Shown: positions 8,670 to 18,626, numbered from the stretch's first letter. The stretch is 64,000 nucleotides of DNA from Lachnospiraceae bacterium (GCA_017500935.1 JAFVXW010000018.1:1-64000), one strand, 5' to 3'. Translations and numbers: made by a program. The notes: generated by a model from the letters alone, not told the origin.

Positions 8670-9680
8670 TCATATTCTTTCAGGTGCGGCAAGCCTTGTG
8701 CTCAACTTTTTCACAGGCCTTTCGACCAAAACTTCTACCGCCAAGACTCCTGCAAACGTCAGAATGACTGCCAGCAAAAGCACTGCAAATGCCGGAATCT
8801 GTATCTTTCCCTGCAAAAGTACAATGCCGTCAATGACAAGGGCATGTACCAGATAAATACTGTAGGAATAACGGTCGGTCAGACTGACTGTCTTTTTCAC
8901 GACACCGCATCCCAAAGACAGATCCTGCGTCCAGAGCACAATCAGTGCAAACACCCAGGACCAGGTGGTAAAATAGTCCGGCTCCAGCCCGCACAGCTTA
9001 ACAGCTCCCCAGACAGCTGCACCTCCTGCCGTCAAAAGCACTGTTGCCTGCCGTCTTGCCAGATGTTCTTTCATTTCCCACAAAAGCATGCCCAGCAGGA
9101 AAAAATGCAGGTAATACAGACACATCATATAGGCATTTAACGGTGTCTGCGCCCAGAGATAGCGCACTGCCAATGCAGCCAGATAGACTGCCGCCGCACT
9201 TTTTACGCCCCGGATCAGACGCCGCCACAAAGGCGCTGTCAGGTAAAATACCACAAACAGGCTGATGGTCCAGGTGGCACTTAAATTGCTCCAGAAATTA
9301 TCCGGTGCCGGTATCAAGGCATTTGTCAGGAAAAAATAACGCAGCCAGTAAAGTTTTTGGGGATCCGGCGTCACATCCTGCAAAAGAAAGGTGTGCAGAA
9401 CGATATTGACAAGCACCACTGCATAATACAGCGGCAGGATCCGCAGAAGTCTTTTGATATAGAAGTTTTTGATCTGTGCAAAACTGCTGTCTCTCCCGAT
9501 ATCTTTCTGCATACAGACCAGATAGCCGCTGATCAGAAAAAACAGATACACACCGGAGGCACCAAAATTAGCGATTCTGGCCGCCAGACCCTGTACTTCC
9601 ATACGCGGTGCCAGATGTGTCACAAACACACCGATACAGGCAAGTGCACGCAAAAGCTGTATATTTTCCAGTTTCTTCAT
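8670..9680 (-). CDS. acyltransferase 3 family membrane protein
   Basis: The 336-residue protein has about ten hydrophobic helices and the family start LLRALACIGVFVTHLAPR, with the conserved Arg and catalytic-type His. Acyltransferase-3 proteins move acyl (often acetyl) groups across the membrane onto envelope or secreted glycans. The gene begins only 3 bp after an SH3-SGNH hydrolase gene. OatA-type systems pair the same two activities, so the pair may modify a wall polymer; substrate unknown. Confidence 0.9.
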   Translation of the reverse strand: MKKLENIQLLRALACIGVFVTHLAPRMEVQGLAARIANFGASGVYLFFLISGYLVCMQKDIGRDSSFAQIKNFYIKRLLRILPLYYAVVLVNIVLHTFLLQDVTPDPQKLYWLRYFFLTNALIPAPDNFWSNLSATWTISLFVVFYLTAPLWRRLIRGVKSAAAVYLAALAVRYLWAQTPLNAYMMCLYYLHFFLLGMLLWEMKEHLARRQATVLLTAGGAAVWGAVKLCGLEPDYFTTWSWVFALIVLWTQDLSLGCGVVKKTVSLTDRYSYSIYLVHALVIDGIVLLQGKIQIPAFAVLLLAVILTFAGVLAVEVLVERPVKKLSTRLAAPERI

Positions 9681-9683
9681 AGT

Positions 9684-10673
9684 TTATCTGCCAAGGCTCT
9701 GCATCAGGAAGGTGAACATTCTGGCATAGGTTTCCGGCTGGTAATGCATGCCGTCAGCCTGAATATTGCAGCCGCTGCCCACAAGGTAAGCATACAGATT
9801 GATGCGTCCGATGCTGCCGTCGAGTCTGCCGGACAGCTGATTGTTAAAATGCTCCACTGACCAGTTAGTCTTGTTGTATTCATTGGGACCTACGGGACCT
9901 ACCGTTGCGAAATAGGTGATCACGCCCTTTTCACGCCACTTTCTGTTGTAATGATTGATCACGGTAATATATTCATTAAAATCAGAAAGGTCATTGACAC
10001 CATAGTTGATGACTACCACGGAACCGGGAATCAGAAGCGGTTCAATCTCTCTTTTGAACGCATCGGATGCCAGCCATTCCACCTGGCCGCCATAGCAGGA
10101 TAAAAATGCCACACCGGGATTGGCTGCGGTATTTCCCACTGCATTTCCCATCTGTCCGGTTCTGGAATCCCCCACAAAAATGATATTGCCGCTGCCCGGA
10201 ACTACCGCCTGCTGTACCGGGGCCGGCTGTGCTGCCGCAGCTGCTGATGCCTGCGCTGCCGGTGCCGCTGCCTGACCTGCTGCCGCCTGTGCACTGTTTT
10301 GTTTCACCACAACCACCTGCTGTGCCAATGCTGCCAGCATGGCATCATCCACAGGAATCTGTTTGAGCAGGCTTCTGCTCATATAGCCGATCTGTGTACC
10401 GTAAATCACCTGATACCATCCATTATCAGACAGCCCGCAGACGTTCACTGCCTGACCTCCCTGTACACGTCCCATAACAGGATAATTAACTCCCGGACCG
10501 GAACGCACATTCATATCTTCTTTTGCCGCCATGGCCGCGGTCAACGGTGCCACAGCATGACCGCCAACCACTTCCGCGGCATCCGCTTTGACCGGAACAA
10601 GCCAAAACAGACACAAAACGCAAAATACTGCTGCCAACTGCAGCCATACCTGTTTCTTCCTTTGTTTCCTCAT
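9684..10673 (-). CDS. secreted SH3b plus SGNH hydrolase-type protein
   Basis: The 329-residue product has a signal peptide (1-33, cut near ADAAE), a bacterial SH3 domain at about 45-108, an Ala/Gln/Pro-rich linker (125-158) and an SGNH domain. SGNH blocks are visible: GDSR with Ser170, GVND at 225-228 and DGMHY with Asp307 and His310. Such domains act as esterases or as acetyl-group transferases on extracytoplasmic glycans. Paired with the adjacent acyltransferase, it could be the extracellular half of an O-acetylation system. A strong GAGGAGGG precedes the ATG. Confidence 0.9.
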   Translation of the reverse strand: MRKQRKKQVWLQLAAVFCVLCLFWLVPVKADAAEVVGGHAVAPLTAAMAAKEDMNVRSGPGVNYPVMGRVQGGQAVNVCGLSDNGWYQVIYGTQIGYMSRSLLKQIPVDDAMLAALAQQVVVVKQNSAQAAAGQAAAPAAQASAAAAAQPAPVQQAVVPGSGNIIFVGDSRTGQMGNAVGNTAANPGVAFLSCYGGQVEWLASDAFKREIEPLLIPGSVVVINYGVNDLSDFNEYITVINHYNRKWREKGVITYFATVGPVGPNEYNKTNWSVEHFNNQLSGRLDGSIGRINLYAYLVGSGCNIQADGMHYQPETYARMFTFLMQSLGR

Positions 10674-10714
10674 ATGTTTTCCCTCCTCATAATTGTCTGA
10701 ATCAGATATTCCGG

Positions 10715-11755
10715 TTACCTGGTCTGTAAAAATTCGTACTCCCGTATTGCTTCCGCATCGTCCGGATATGTTTTTAAATACTGTTCCATCAAAAGTGTGG
10801 CTTCATCAAATCTGCCCAGCGATTCACAGGCAACGATCTCGTTGAATTTCAAGGACTGCATGACGGTATTGTCCGCCATATCGATGCCTTCCCGAAAGGC
10901 TTTTAAAGCGCTTTCATAGTCTCCCACCAGCATTTTGCAAAGTCCCAGCTGATTATAAATACGGGCATTCGGCTGTCTGTTTTCGATGTAGTTGCTGTAT
11001 ACACTGGCTGCATAATTAAAATCACCTAATTTTTCATAGGTCTGGCCCAGCAATGCTGCCGCCTCGGCGCTGCCCTTTTCTCTGGCTGTTTCCAGACTCA
11101 AGCGCGCCTGTTCGTAATCGCCCAGATAATAGCTGATGCGTCCAAGATCGTAGTCATTTAATTTGACATTTTCATCCGCAAGAACCGCCTGCAGATAACT
11201 TTTTCCCATTTCCTCACTGCCAAAGCGGCTGCATGCACTGTAAATATTCACCATCTGGTCGTAATCATTGGGAGCGATCGCTACTGCCTGATCAAAATCA
11301 GCCTGCGCCTGTCCGGTATTTCCCTTTTCCAGCTCCATGATCCCTTTTAAGTACCAGGCATCATTTTCCTTTGGTCTTAAATCGGTGATCGCCTTATATA
11401 CATCGATCGCCTTGTTGATCCGACCTGACTTGTAGTAGGCTGTCGCCAGATAATAGTTGATATCATAATCCAGCTGATCCGGCCATGCATCGCTGTAGGT
11501 CAGTGCCTGCTCCAGACATGCTGACGCCGCCTCATAGTCTGTCAGTCCCATATAAGCGATACCCTGTCCGCGGCAGATCATCTGCTCATTTTCTTTATTC
11601 TCAGCCGCCAGTGCAAAACTCTCCAAAGCTCCCTGATAATCCAGCTGTTCAATCTGTTTCATTCCCTGCTGCAGATATTCTCCCTGCGCAGTGCCGCACC
11701 CGCCAAGCAAAAGTGCTGCGCTTAACAGCATGCAGAGCATATTCTTTAATTTCAT
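10715..11755 (-). CDS. TPR-repeat lipoprotein
   Basis: A 346-residue lipoprotein: residues 1-20 end in the lipobox LLGGC with Cys20. The rest is a run of about eight tetratricopeptide-type repeats, e.g. ALESFALAAENK, AIDVYKAITDLRP, AQADFDQAVAIAPND and ALKAFREGIDMAD. It should sit on the outer face of the membrane as a protein-binding scaffold. It lies between the SH3-SGNH gene and the rRNA methyltransferase on the same strand. No specific partner can be named. Confidence 0.9.
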   Translation of the reverse strand: MKLKNMLCMLLSAALLLGGCGTAQGEYLQQGMKQIEQLDYQGALESFALAAENKENEQMICRGQGIAYMGLTDYEAASACLEQALTYSDAWPDQLDYDINYYLATAYYKSGRINKAIDVYKAITDLRPKENDAWYLKGIMELEKGNTGQAQADFDQAVAIAPNDYDQMVNIYSACSRFGSEEMGKSYLQAVLADENVKLNDYDLGRISYYLGDYEQARLSLETAREKGSAEAAALLGQTYEKLGDFNYAASVYSNYIENRQPNARIYNQLGLCKMLVGDYESALKAFREGIDMADNTVMQSLKFNEIVACESLGRFDEATLLMEQYLKTYPDDAEAIREYEFLQTR

Positions 11756-11767
11756 ATTGTCATCTCC

Positions 11768-13165
11768 TTAAAATACTCCGTTTTTACGAAGTCCTCTGGG
11801 ATAATGATTCTTCATAATACCGCCGGCAAGCTTACCCCAGCCGATACTGCAGCCATCCGCCAGAATCAGATGCCATCCCTTTTCTCCCTCCGCATACAAA
11901 GTCATACCGTTTAAATACTGACTGAGTTCCTGACTGTCAAGGGAAAGATCCAGACTGTTTCTGACATCCTCTGCCTTCAGAGCCAGTGCCAGTGCATGAG
12001 ACGGTTCAAAACGGTTCTTTTTCATGGTGCCAAGATGCAGCCCCGGGCGAAGAACCTTAAGCCCTTTCAGCGAAGGCATCTCCCGGTGCGCCAGATACAG
12101 CTGTTCTCCAAACTTTAAGAAAATCCCGTCCCTGCACATCGCTGCCGCCTGCTGTGTCAGCACTTCCTTGCAGAACTCATCAAAACCGGCACAGTCTTTG
12201 GGACCGATGCCTTTTTCCGTACCGCTTGCACAGCGCGCTTTATAGGAATCCGGCACGCTTCCCTGTTTTTGAAGCACTGCCAGATAATGTCCTTCGCCCT
12301 GCACTTTGTGGGGCCATAAACGAATCGTATGCTCCATGCCTTCACAGGCATTTTCTGCCCATTGGCTGCGGCCGCTTTCCATACCGCCCCTTTTTACCGT
12401 TTCCACCAGTGAAAACTCCGGATGTCTTTCCAAAAATCTGCTGATGCTGCCCTCATCCTCTGACGGTGCAAAGGTACAGGTGGAATATACCATCCGCCCG
12501 CCGGCACAAAGCATCTGCGCCGCACAGTCCAGGATCATATCCTGACGGTCCGCACAGATCTGCACATTCTCAGGACTCCATTCCTCACAGGCTTCCTCAT
12601 GCTTGCGGAACATCCCTTCCCCGGAACAGGGCGCATCCACCAAAATACGGTCAAAATATGGTCCGAAATGTGCTGCAAGCTTATCCGGTGCCTCATTAGT
12701 CACCAGTGCATTTTTCACGCCCATGCGCTCCACATTTTCAGATAAAATCTTTGCCCTGCCCGGATGGATCTCATTGGCAACCAGCAAACCCTCACCCTTC
12801 ATCGCAGCCGCGATCTGGGTGCTCTTTCCGCCCGGTGCCGCGCAAAGATCCAGCACATACTGTCCCGGCTGCACATCCAGATAGGTTACCGGTGCCATTG
12901 CCGAAGCTTCCTGTATGTAATACACCCCCGCCTCATGCCAGGGATGCTTACCCGGCTGATCAGAATCGTCATAATAAAATCCGTTTTTCTCCCACGCCAC
13001 AGGGCTTAACGAAAACGGGGCTTTCTGCAAAAACAGATCCCTGTCCATCTTTGCCGGATTGACCCGCAGAGACTGCCAGTGTTTTTTTTCAAAGCTTTCT
13101 ATAAATAGAGGATATTCGTCCTGAAGCATCGCTTCCATACGATCCAGAAATTCCTTCGGTAACAT
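11768..13165 (-). CDS. 16S rRNA m5C methyltransferase, RsmF/RsmB-like
   Basis: The 465-residue protein has a NOL1/NOP2/Sun-type fold: SAM motif VLDLCAAPGGKS at 104-115, and two catalytic Cys residues, Cys180 in DAPCSGEGMF and Cys230 in YSTCTF. The C-terminal third resembles the RsmF accessory domain. It methylates cytosine C5 in rRNA, probably 16S. AAGGTG lies before the ATG. A 173-bp divergent spacer separates it from the GH78-like gene. Confidence 0.92.
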   Translation of the reverse strand: MLPKEFLDRMEAMLQDEYPLFIESFEKKHWQSLRVNPAKMDRDLFLQKAPFSLSPVAWEKNGFYYDDSDQPGKHPWHEAGVYYIQEASAMAPVTYLDVQPGQYVLDLCAAPGGKSTQIAAAMKGEGLLVANEIHPGRAKILSENVERMGVKNALVTNEAPDKLAAHFGPYFDRILVDAPCSGEGMFRKHEEACEEWSPENVQICADRQDMILDCAAQMLCAGGRMVYSTCTFAPSEDEGSISRFLERHPEFSLVETVKRGGMESGRSQWAENACEGMEHTIRLWPHKVQGEGHYLAVLQKQGSVPDSYKARCASGTEKGIGPKDCAGFDEFCKEVLTQQAAAMCRDGIFLKFGEQLYLAHREMPSLKGLKVLRPGLHLGTMKKNRFEPSHALALALKAEDVRNSLDLSLDSQELSQYLNGMTLYAEGEKGWHLILADGCSIGWGKLAGGIMKNHYPRGLRKNGVF

Positions 13166-13276
13166 GATTCACCTTCATTGTTTCAGATTCTACGCCGCAG
13201 TTTTTGTCAAAAAGGCATAGTTACACTTATATAGTATTGTACCATATTCCTTTTTAAACATCCACTGTGCTTTTTG

Positions 13277-13305
13277 TGTACAGAACAAAAAAAATACGTT
13301 ATGAT
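13277..13305 (+). promoter_or_regulatory. predicted sigma-A promoter of the GH78-like gene
   Basis: TGTACA (13277-13282), 17 bp, then TATGAT (13300-13305). Spacing is ideal and the -10 matches 5 of 6; the -35 is weak. It lies 34 bp before the chosen start codon. Confidence 0.45.
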
Positions 13306-13338
13306 AACTGTATGATCAATTTTTCCATGGAGGATTTT

Positions 13339-15419
13339 ATGTTTACAAAAGCAGACTGGATCTGGTATGAAGCTTTGGCAAAAGCAGATTCCTACGGAGA
13401 ATTTTATGATACTTTTCAGGGCAGGAAGGGTAAAATCACCCTTTCCGTTTCCTGTGATTCCAATTATGCGGTATATTTAAACGGCCATCTGGCAGCCTTC
13501 GGCCAGTATGCCGATTTTGAGCATTACAAAGTCGCTGACTGCGTGGAGGTTACTGACTTCTGTCAGGACGGCACAAATCATCTGGCTGTCATTGTCTGGC
13601 ATTACAAACAGGCAAGCTCTGCCTACAGCCCGCAGAAGGCAGGCCTGATCTATGAACTGCGTGCAGAAGCTGACGCAGATGCTGCCCCCGCTGTACTTGC
13701 TTTTTCTTCTGCAGATACTCTCTGCCGTCAAAGCCATGCTTACCGCACCGGCATGGAAAAGATCATCACCGGTCAGATGGGATTTTCCTTTTCCTATGAC
13801 GCCAACAAAGAAGATGACTGGATGTCCGGGGCAGGCAGGGATTTTACAAAATCCATTCCTGTTGAAAAAAGTCATGAACTGATCCCCAGACCCAATCAAA
13901 AGCTCTCGCTGCAGGACCGCTGTTCTTCTTCTTTGATTTTCAGCGGTTTAAGAAACGAAGAATACTGTTATCTGTTTGATTTAAAACAGGAGGAAGTTGG
14001 ATTTCTGGAACTGGAGCTGTTTTCAGAAGCGGCCCAGCCGTTACTCATTGCCTACAGCGAACATCTCTATGATCCCACCGCCGAAAAACCGCATATTCTC
14101 AATGTCACTCCCCTGCTGCCGCTGGCTTTTGACACTGCTTTACATGTCCCCCGGCTGATCGGCGGCCGTGATTTCAGCGTGGAATATCAGGCAAAGCCCG
14201 GTCACAACCTTTATATGAATCCGTTCCGGCGTCTGGGAGCCCGCTATCTGGAAATACGCAGCAAAACACCTCTGCAGATTTCCTATGCCGGTATCCGTCC
14301 CACCATGTATCCGTTAAAACGGACCGCATTTATGCCTTCCGGCGAAACTGACCGCCGTATTTATGAAATCTGCGTGCGTACCCTGGAATTATGTCTCCAT
14401 GAACATTACGAGGACTGCCCCTGGAGAGAACAGTGTTTTTATGCCATGGACAGCCGCAACCAGATGCTGTGCGGTTATGTCGCGTTTGAAGAATACGAGG
14501 CTGTGCGTGCGGGGCTTTCCCTGTTTGCGCTGGACCGCCACGAAAGCGGCTTTCTTTCCATCTGCTGTCCCAATGCCAGCGATGCACAGCTGTTTATCCC
14601 GTCCTTCTCCCTGCATTATTTTACCGCAGTGGATGAATATACGCGCTACAGCGGCGACCTTTCCCTGGCACGGGAGGTTTATGCCAAACTGACTACACTG
14701 CTTGCCAATTTTGTACAGCATAAAAAAGACGGGCTTCTCCACTGTCTGCCCGGAAATGCATGGAACTTCTATGAATGGCGTCCGCAGCTGGACGGTAATC
14801 TGGGTTCTGTCATCGATAAAACAGACTCCGGCATTCCCAAGGTGGATCTGATTTTAAATGCCCTTTATGTGCTGGCGCTAAAGCATATGGCTTCCATTGC
14901 TGCCGCGATCGGCAAGACCGGTGCTGCTTATCTGGCAGAAGCCCAGGAAATGTGTCAGAAAATCTTCCGATTATTTTACAGACCCGAAAGCGGACTGTTT
15001 TCTACTTTTATGGAACAGGAACACTACAGTGAAACCGCCAATGCACTGGCGATTTTGTGCGGTGCGGCTGATTTGGCTGCTGCAGAATCCGATGGCGGCG
15101 ATTTTCTTCCTGCCTCCGGTATTTCCCTTGCCGCACACATTGCCGCCCAGATGACACAGCATCCGGAGCGTTTTGTTCCCGCTTCCTTAAGCATGAAATG
15201 TTTCCCCTACGATGCACTGCTTATGGCAGACAGACAAACCTACGGTCCCTGGGTGATTGATCAGATTCGCAAACAGTATCAGATCATGCTGGATGCCGGT
15301 TCCACCACTGTCTGGGAGGACGAGGAAGGCGCTGCACCTTCGGCGATGCAGGAAGCCTCTGCCACGGCTGGAGTTCGATGCCGGTTTATTATTACTATAT
15401 TTTGAGAGATTTACTGTAA
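13339..15419 (+). CDS. alpha-L-rhamnosidase-like (GH78) enzyme, frameshifted near the 3' end
   Basis: Start 13339 (MFTKADWIWYE) follows GGAGG by 5 nt. The first frame stops at 15405. The protein has N-terminal beta-sandwich domains and an (alpha/alpha)6 catalytic region with EDCPWREQ at 358-365, the GH78 active-site hallmark. GH78 enzymes release L-rhamnose from plant or microbial glycans. After TTVWEDEEG the frame turns into unrelated residues, but one frame over, from 15336, the DNA reads FGDAGSLCHGWSSMPVYYYY and ends at TAA 15417-15419, the conserved GH78 ending with HGW. One missing base at 15331-15338 explains this. It is a mutation or a sequence error; no slippery heptamer is seen. Confidence 0.85.
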
Positions 15420-15424
15420 AAGAA

Positions 15425-15464
15425 AGAGCCTGAGATACATTTTTAAGTATCCCCGGCTCTTTTT
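15425..15464 (+). terminator. rho-independent terminator after the GH78-like gene
   Basis: AGAGCCTGAGATAC and GTATCCCCGGCTCT form an imperfect 14-bp stem followed by TTTTT. It begins 6 bp after the restored stop, which supports the longer reading of the gene. It may also serve the convergent XRE-type gene. Confidence 0.75.
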
Positions 15465-15488
15465 ATACGCATGACGTACACTTTTTTA

Positions 15489-16490
15489 TTATCTACGTCC
15501 CCGCACCATCGCAGCAATTCCGCACACTGCCGCAAACACAAGACCGCTGCAGGGCCAGATGATCCAGGTAATATCCCATCTTCCGGTCAGAAAACTTACA
15601 GCCAGATACACAGCAGTCAGTGCCGGCCAGTAGATTGCTGCCAGAGGGGCATTTTTCTTTTCTGCCAGTTTCTTTTCCAGTGTGTAATCCCCCTCTTCAA
15701 GAAGCTTCTGATAACTGTCATGGATCATGCCGCTCCAGATAAAAAGGACAACCGCCGCTGCGATCATCACCAAAAGCAGTGCCACGCAAAAGATACAGAC
15801 CACATCTGACATCTGAAAAGCGCCTGCGATCAGAATCGGCACCACACCCAGAATACAAAGCGTCACTCCTGCGATAATACATTTACTGAAAATGGGAGCA
15901 AACTGTTCTTTTTTGCGCTCCACGATCCCGGCAATTCCATACTGTAATAAAAGCGGCTCTTTTTCCAGAAATTCATACTTATCAAGCTTCATGCCCTGCG
16001 CGATAAATACTGCCACCGCAGCCGCGATCGCCACAAGCAAAAGCACCACGCCAATACCGCCTGCCGCATCTTCCGTAACTGCAAGGAAATTGCCGTCTGC
16101 CAGACCGCTAAGCAGGATCAACACTGCCACGGCAAGCAATATACCGGCCACACCTGCCGCGATCTTAACAGCTGCCTTTTCCACCAGTTCCAGATACAGA
16201 TTTGCCTGTTCCAGTGTCAATTCATACCTGCTGTCTGACTTTATTGCTTCATTTCCAGTCTCAAAATCTTCCTGTACCAATCCTTCCTCTTCTGCCTCAT
16301 CCTTGAGCAGATAATCGGTGCTCACGCCAAAAAGCTCACTCATTTTCAAAATTTTATCCAGATCCGGCATGGAAGCCGTACTCTCCCATTTGGAAACCGA
16401 TTGTCTGGAGACATTCAGCTTCATTGCCAGGTCCTCCTGTGACCATCCATTCTGTTTTCTTAATTTTGTAATCTTTTCCGCCAGAATCAT
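15489..16490 (-). CDS. XRE-family regulator with membrane domain
   Basis: Starting at 16490 (MILAEKITKLRKQNGWSQ), preceded by GGGAGGATAGC, the product has 333 residues. Residues 1-60 are a helix-turn-helix of XRE type (SQEDLAMKLNVSRQSVSKWE). The rest contains about seven hydrophobic segments from residue 105 on. Firmicutes have many such DNA-binding/membrane fusions, thought to sense envelope signals. It is convergent with the GH78-like gene. Its targets are unknown. Confidence 0.85.
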   Translation of the reverse strand: MILAEKITKLRKQNGWSQEDLAMKLNVSRQSVSKWESTASMPDLDKILKMSELFGVSTDYLLKDEAEEEGLVQEDFETGNEAIKSDSRYELTLEQANLYLELVEKAAVKIAAGVAGILLAVAVLILLSGLADGNFLAVTEDAAGGIGVVLLLVAIAAAVAVFIAQGMKLDKYEFLEKEPLLLQYGIAGIVERKKEQFAPIFSKCIIAGVTLCILGVVPILIAGAFQMSDVVCIFCVALLLVMIAAAVVLFIWSGMIHDSYQKLLEEGDYTLEKKLAEKKNAPLAAIYWPALTAVYLAVSFLTGRWDITWIIWPCSGLVFAAVCGIAAMVRGRR

Positions 16491-16551
16491 TCTGCTATCC
16501 TCCCTCTTCGATACTGTATTGCCTTTAAGCTGATATAACCATAACACAAAA

Positions 16552-16596
16552 GGCAGTTGACAGCCACCAATCCTGCTTGGAAATCTGTCAACTGCC
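16552..16596 (-). terminator. terminator after the 649-residue glycosidase-like gene
   Basis: GGCAGTTGACAG (16552-16563) and CTGTCAACTGCC (16585-16596) are perfect 12-bp arms with a 21-nt loop. On the minus strand the stem is followed by TTTTGTGTT. It sits 26 bp past the stop of the 649-residue gene. Confidence 0.65.
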
Positions 16597-16621
16597 GGTT
16601 GCAGCGTACAAAACAGTAAAT

Positions 16622-18571
16622 TTACACGAAAGGATCCACCGCTGTTTCTCCATATCGCCGCAGATACTCTGCAGCAGATACCAATGCAGAACCGCTGCCC
16701 CAGTGGAAGCCGCTCTGCCCGCTGCGGGCATCAATACCGTCATGTCCATAATTTTCTGCCATGCCGCCATGCTGTTCATTGAGCCACTCACGGGGTGTGA
16801 CCGTATGAGGCGAAACATCTGCATTTTCATCAATAACCATCAGTACAAAGGAAGCCCGCAATGCGGCAATACCGCGCTGGTAGTAGATTTTATCACCTGT
16901 CACATCATAATAATTGGAAAAAGTCTCTGCAAACTGTGCCTGCCGCGCATCATTCCATTCTGCATCTGTATTCATCACCCCAAAACCACCAAACGCATAT
17001 AAAGATACATAAGGCGGATTCCAGATCTGCTGATACAGACACATCAGATCAAGTGCGAAACGTCCGTAAGTCATATACTCTTTTTTATGTGTCAGTTTGT
17101 ACAGTGCCAGATATGCCTCTGCAGTCCACTGCATGGCAAGCGTATTTTGTCCATACATCCGACTGACAGGATCATAAAAATCCTCCGGTTTTGCAGAGCA
17201 GGAATAATACAATTCAAAATCTTCAAATTTTTGTGTCAGCAGACAATTTTTTGAAATATATTCCATATAATCTGCCGCTGCCTGTATATAACGTGAAATT
17301 TTTTTCTTTGCATCGGCATCCGGTGTTATCTCATTTTGCAAAAACTGTGCATATTCTGCCAGAAACAGCGCACACAAAACACTGGCGGTACTGCCCATAA
17401 GCCGACCAGTCACTTCGTCTTTTCCCCCGTCTTTTCTGACCCATACCGGGAATGTGCCGTCAGGCAACACCAGTCCGGTCAGACCGTCCGCAAAGTTTTG
17501 CAGAAAAGCTGCAGTTTCCTGGCTTTTCTCACATGTTTTTTCATACAGCAAAAGCTGATACGCCGTCCAGGCACAATCCGGCAAAGAATAGTATTCCGGA
17601 CCGCCGCCCTGCAAAGAAGAACCCTTCCAGCCGCCGTCATGCGGTGCGTAAATAGTCGGAAATAAGCCGTCCTGCTGCGGCGCAGACAGTAACAGTTTTT
17701 TGATCTGACGTGCCATATGAATCCACTTTTCATGATTCTGCCGTTTTCCAAACGCATACAGTTCTCTCGCAGTGCGCATATTGTTGAACCAACAGTGGAA
17801 AAACTGATCATCCGCATATTCGCGTCCACTGTAGCTGCCGTCTTCCTTTAAAAATGTGGTCAGAGGAATGCCGGCGCCGACTGCCTCTTCCCGATACATG
17901 CTTTCCCCGAAGGAATTTCCGTATTTTGCATAGGTATCAAAGGAAACGGTCTGAGGCAGAACAGACTGTACATACGATGCTGCATAGGTCTCAAACAAAA
18001 ATGTCTGAATCTGATGAAACGCTTCCCATACATCCGCTCCGCAAAATGCCATTACATAAAAAGGCAGCACCGTTCCTTCCTTTACTGCAAGTGTCTCCCC
18101 TGTAGGAATGTAATACATATGCGGCTCGCTTTTTTGTCGGATCAGACCAAATTCCAGATAGGGAACTGTCTTATCATCCTCTGCAAAACGCATATCCAGA
18201 AAAGTCAGTTCTGCAAGCTGTCTGTCCACCGTCAACATATCGGGGATCAATGCGATCATCCACTCACCATCGGAAAAAATGGCAACTGGTGAACGAAATA
18301 CATGTGCACCGCATATATTTTCCTTTCGCTGCTTAATACAGGGAATATAATGAAACTGCTCCGCAATTTGGGCATACTCCTCATTCTTTAATGTCAGAAT
18401 CACTGACATTTTGTCCGCCTCAAAATCATGGGCAGCGATTGCCTGCATCTGAAAGATTTCTGTTGTTCCATTCAAATCAGCCCTGCATCTGTCTGTCAGT
18501 TTCTCTGCCGATAAAATCAGCTCTTTATTTTTGCTGGCTACCGAGAATCCTTTTGCATCATACAATGTCAT
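16622..18571 (-). CDS. unassigned helical-toroid enzyme, probably glycan-active
   Basis: The 649-residue protein has no signal peptide. Residues 1-210 look like a beta-sandwich. From about 215 to the end there are repeated helical pairs with aromatic and Asp/Glu-rich loops (GGGPEYYSLPDCAW, GRLMGSTASVLCALF, MYGQNTLAMQWTAEAYLALY, QSGFHWGSGSALVSAAEYL), the pattern of (alpha/alpha)6 glycosidases or lyases. I do not recognise the family. Its neighbour is a GH43-like gene and the GH78-like gene is nearby, so action on a plant oligosaccharide is likely. A TGGACTGCT-coded WTA motif recurs twice. Confidence 0.7.
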   Translation of the reverse strand: MTLYDAKGFSVASKNKELILSAEKLTDRCRADLNGTTEIFQMQAIAAHDFEADKMSVILTLKNEEYAQIAEQFHYIPCIKQRKENICGAHVFRSPVAIFSDGEWMIALIPDMLTVDRQLAELTFLDMRFAEDDKTVPYLEFGLIRQKSEPHMYYIPTGETLAVKEGTVLPFYVMAFCGADVWEAFHQIQTFLFETYAASYVQSVLPQTVSFDTYAKYGNSFGESMYREEAVGAGIPLTTFLKEDGSYSGREYADDQFFHCWFNNMRTARELYAFGKRQNHEKWIHMARQIKKLLLSAPQQDGLFPTIYAPHDGGWKGSSLQGGGPEYYSLPDCAWTAYQLLLYEKTCEKSQETAAFLQNFADGLTGLVLPDGTFPVWVRKDGGKDEVTGRLMGSTASVLCALFLAEYAQFLQNEITPDADAKKKISRYIQAAADYMEYISKNCLLTQKFEDFELYYSCSAKPEDFYDPVSRMYGQNTLAMQWTAEAYLALYKLTHKKEYMTYGRFALDLMCLYQQIWNPPYVSLYAFGGFGVMNTDAEWNDARQAQFAETFSNYYDVTGDKIYYQRGIAALRASFVLMVIDENADVSPHTVTPREWLNEQHGGMAENYGHDGIDARSGQSGFHWGSGSALVSAAEYLRRYGETAVDPFV

Positions 18572-18599
18572 TTCCGCACCTTATCCTTTTTGCAAAACA

Positions 18600-18626
18600 G
18601 GGTGTTCTCCATTTCAGAGAACACCC
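18600..18626 (-). terminator. stem-loop between GH43-like and 649-residue genes
   Basis: GGGTGTTCTC and GAGAACACCC form a perfect 10-bp stem with a 7-nt loop, followed on the minus strand by TGTTTTG. It is likely a terminator for the GH43-like gene, possibly leaky because the next gene starts only 29 bp on. Confidence 0.65.

Noticed and set aside
15331-15340. Programmed -1 frameshifting in the GH78-like gene
   Set aside because: No X-XXY-YYZ heptamer or downstream pseudoknot is visible, and the family does not use it; mutation or sequence error is simpler.
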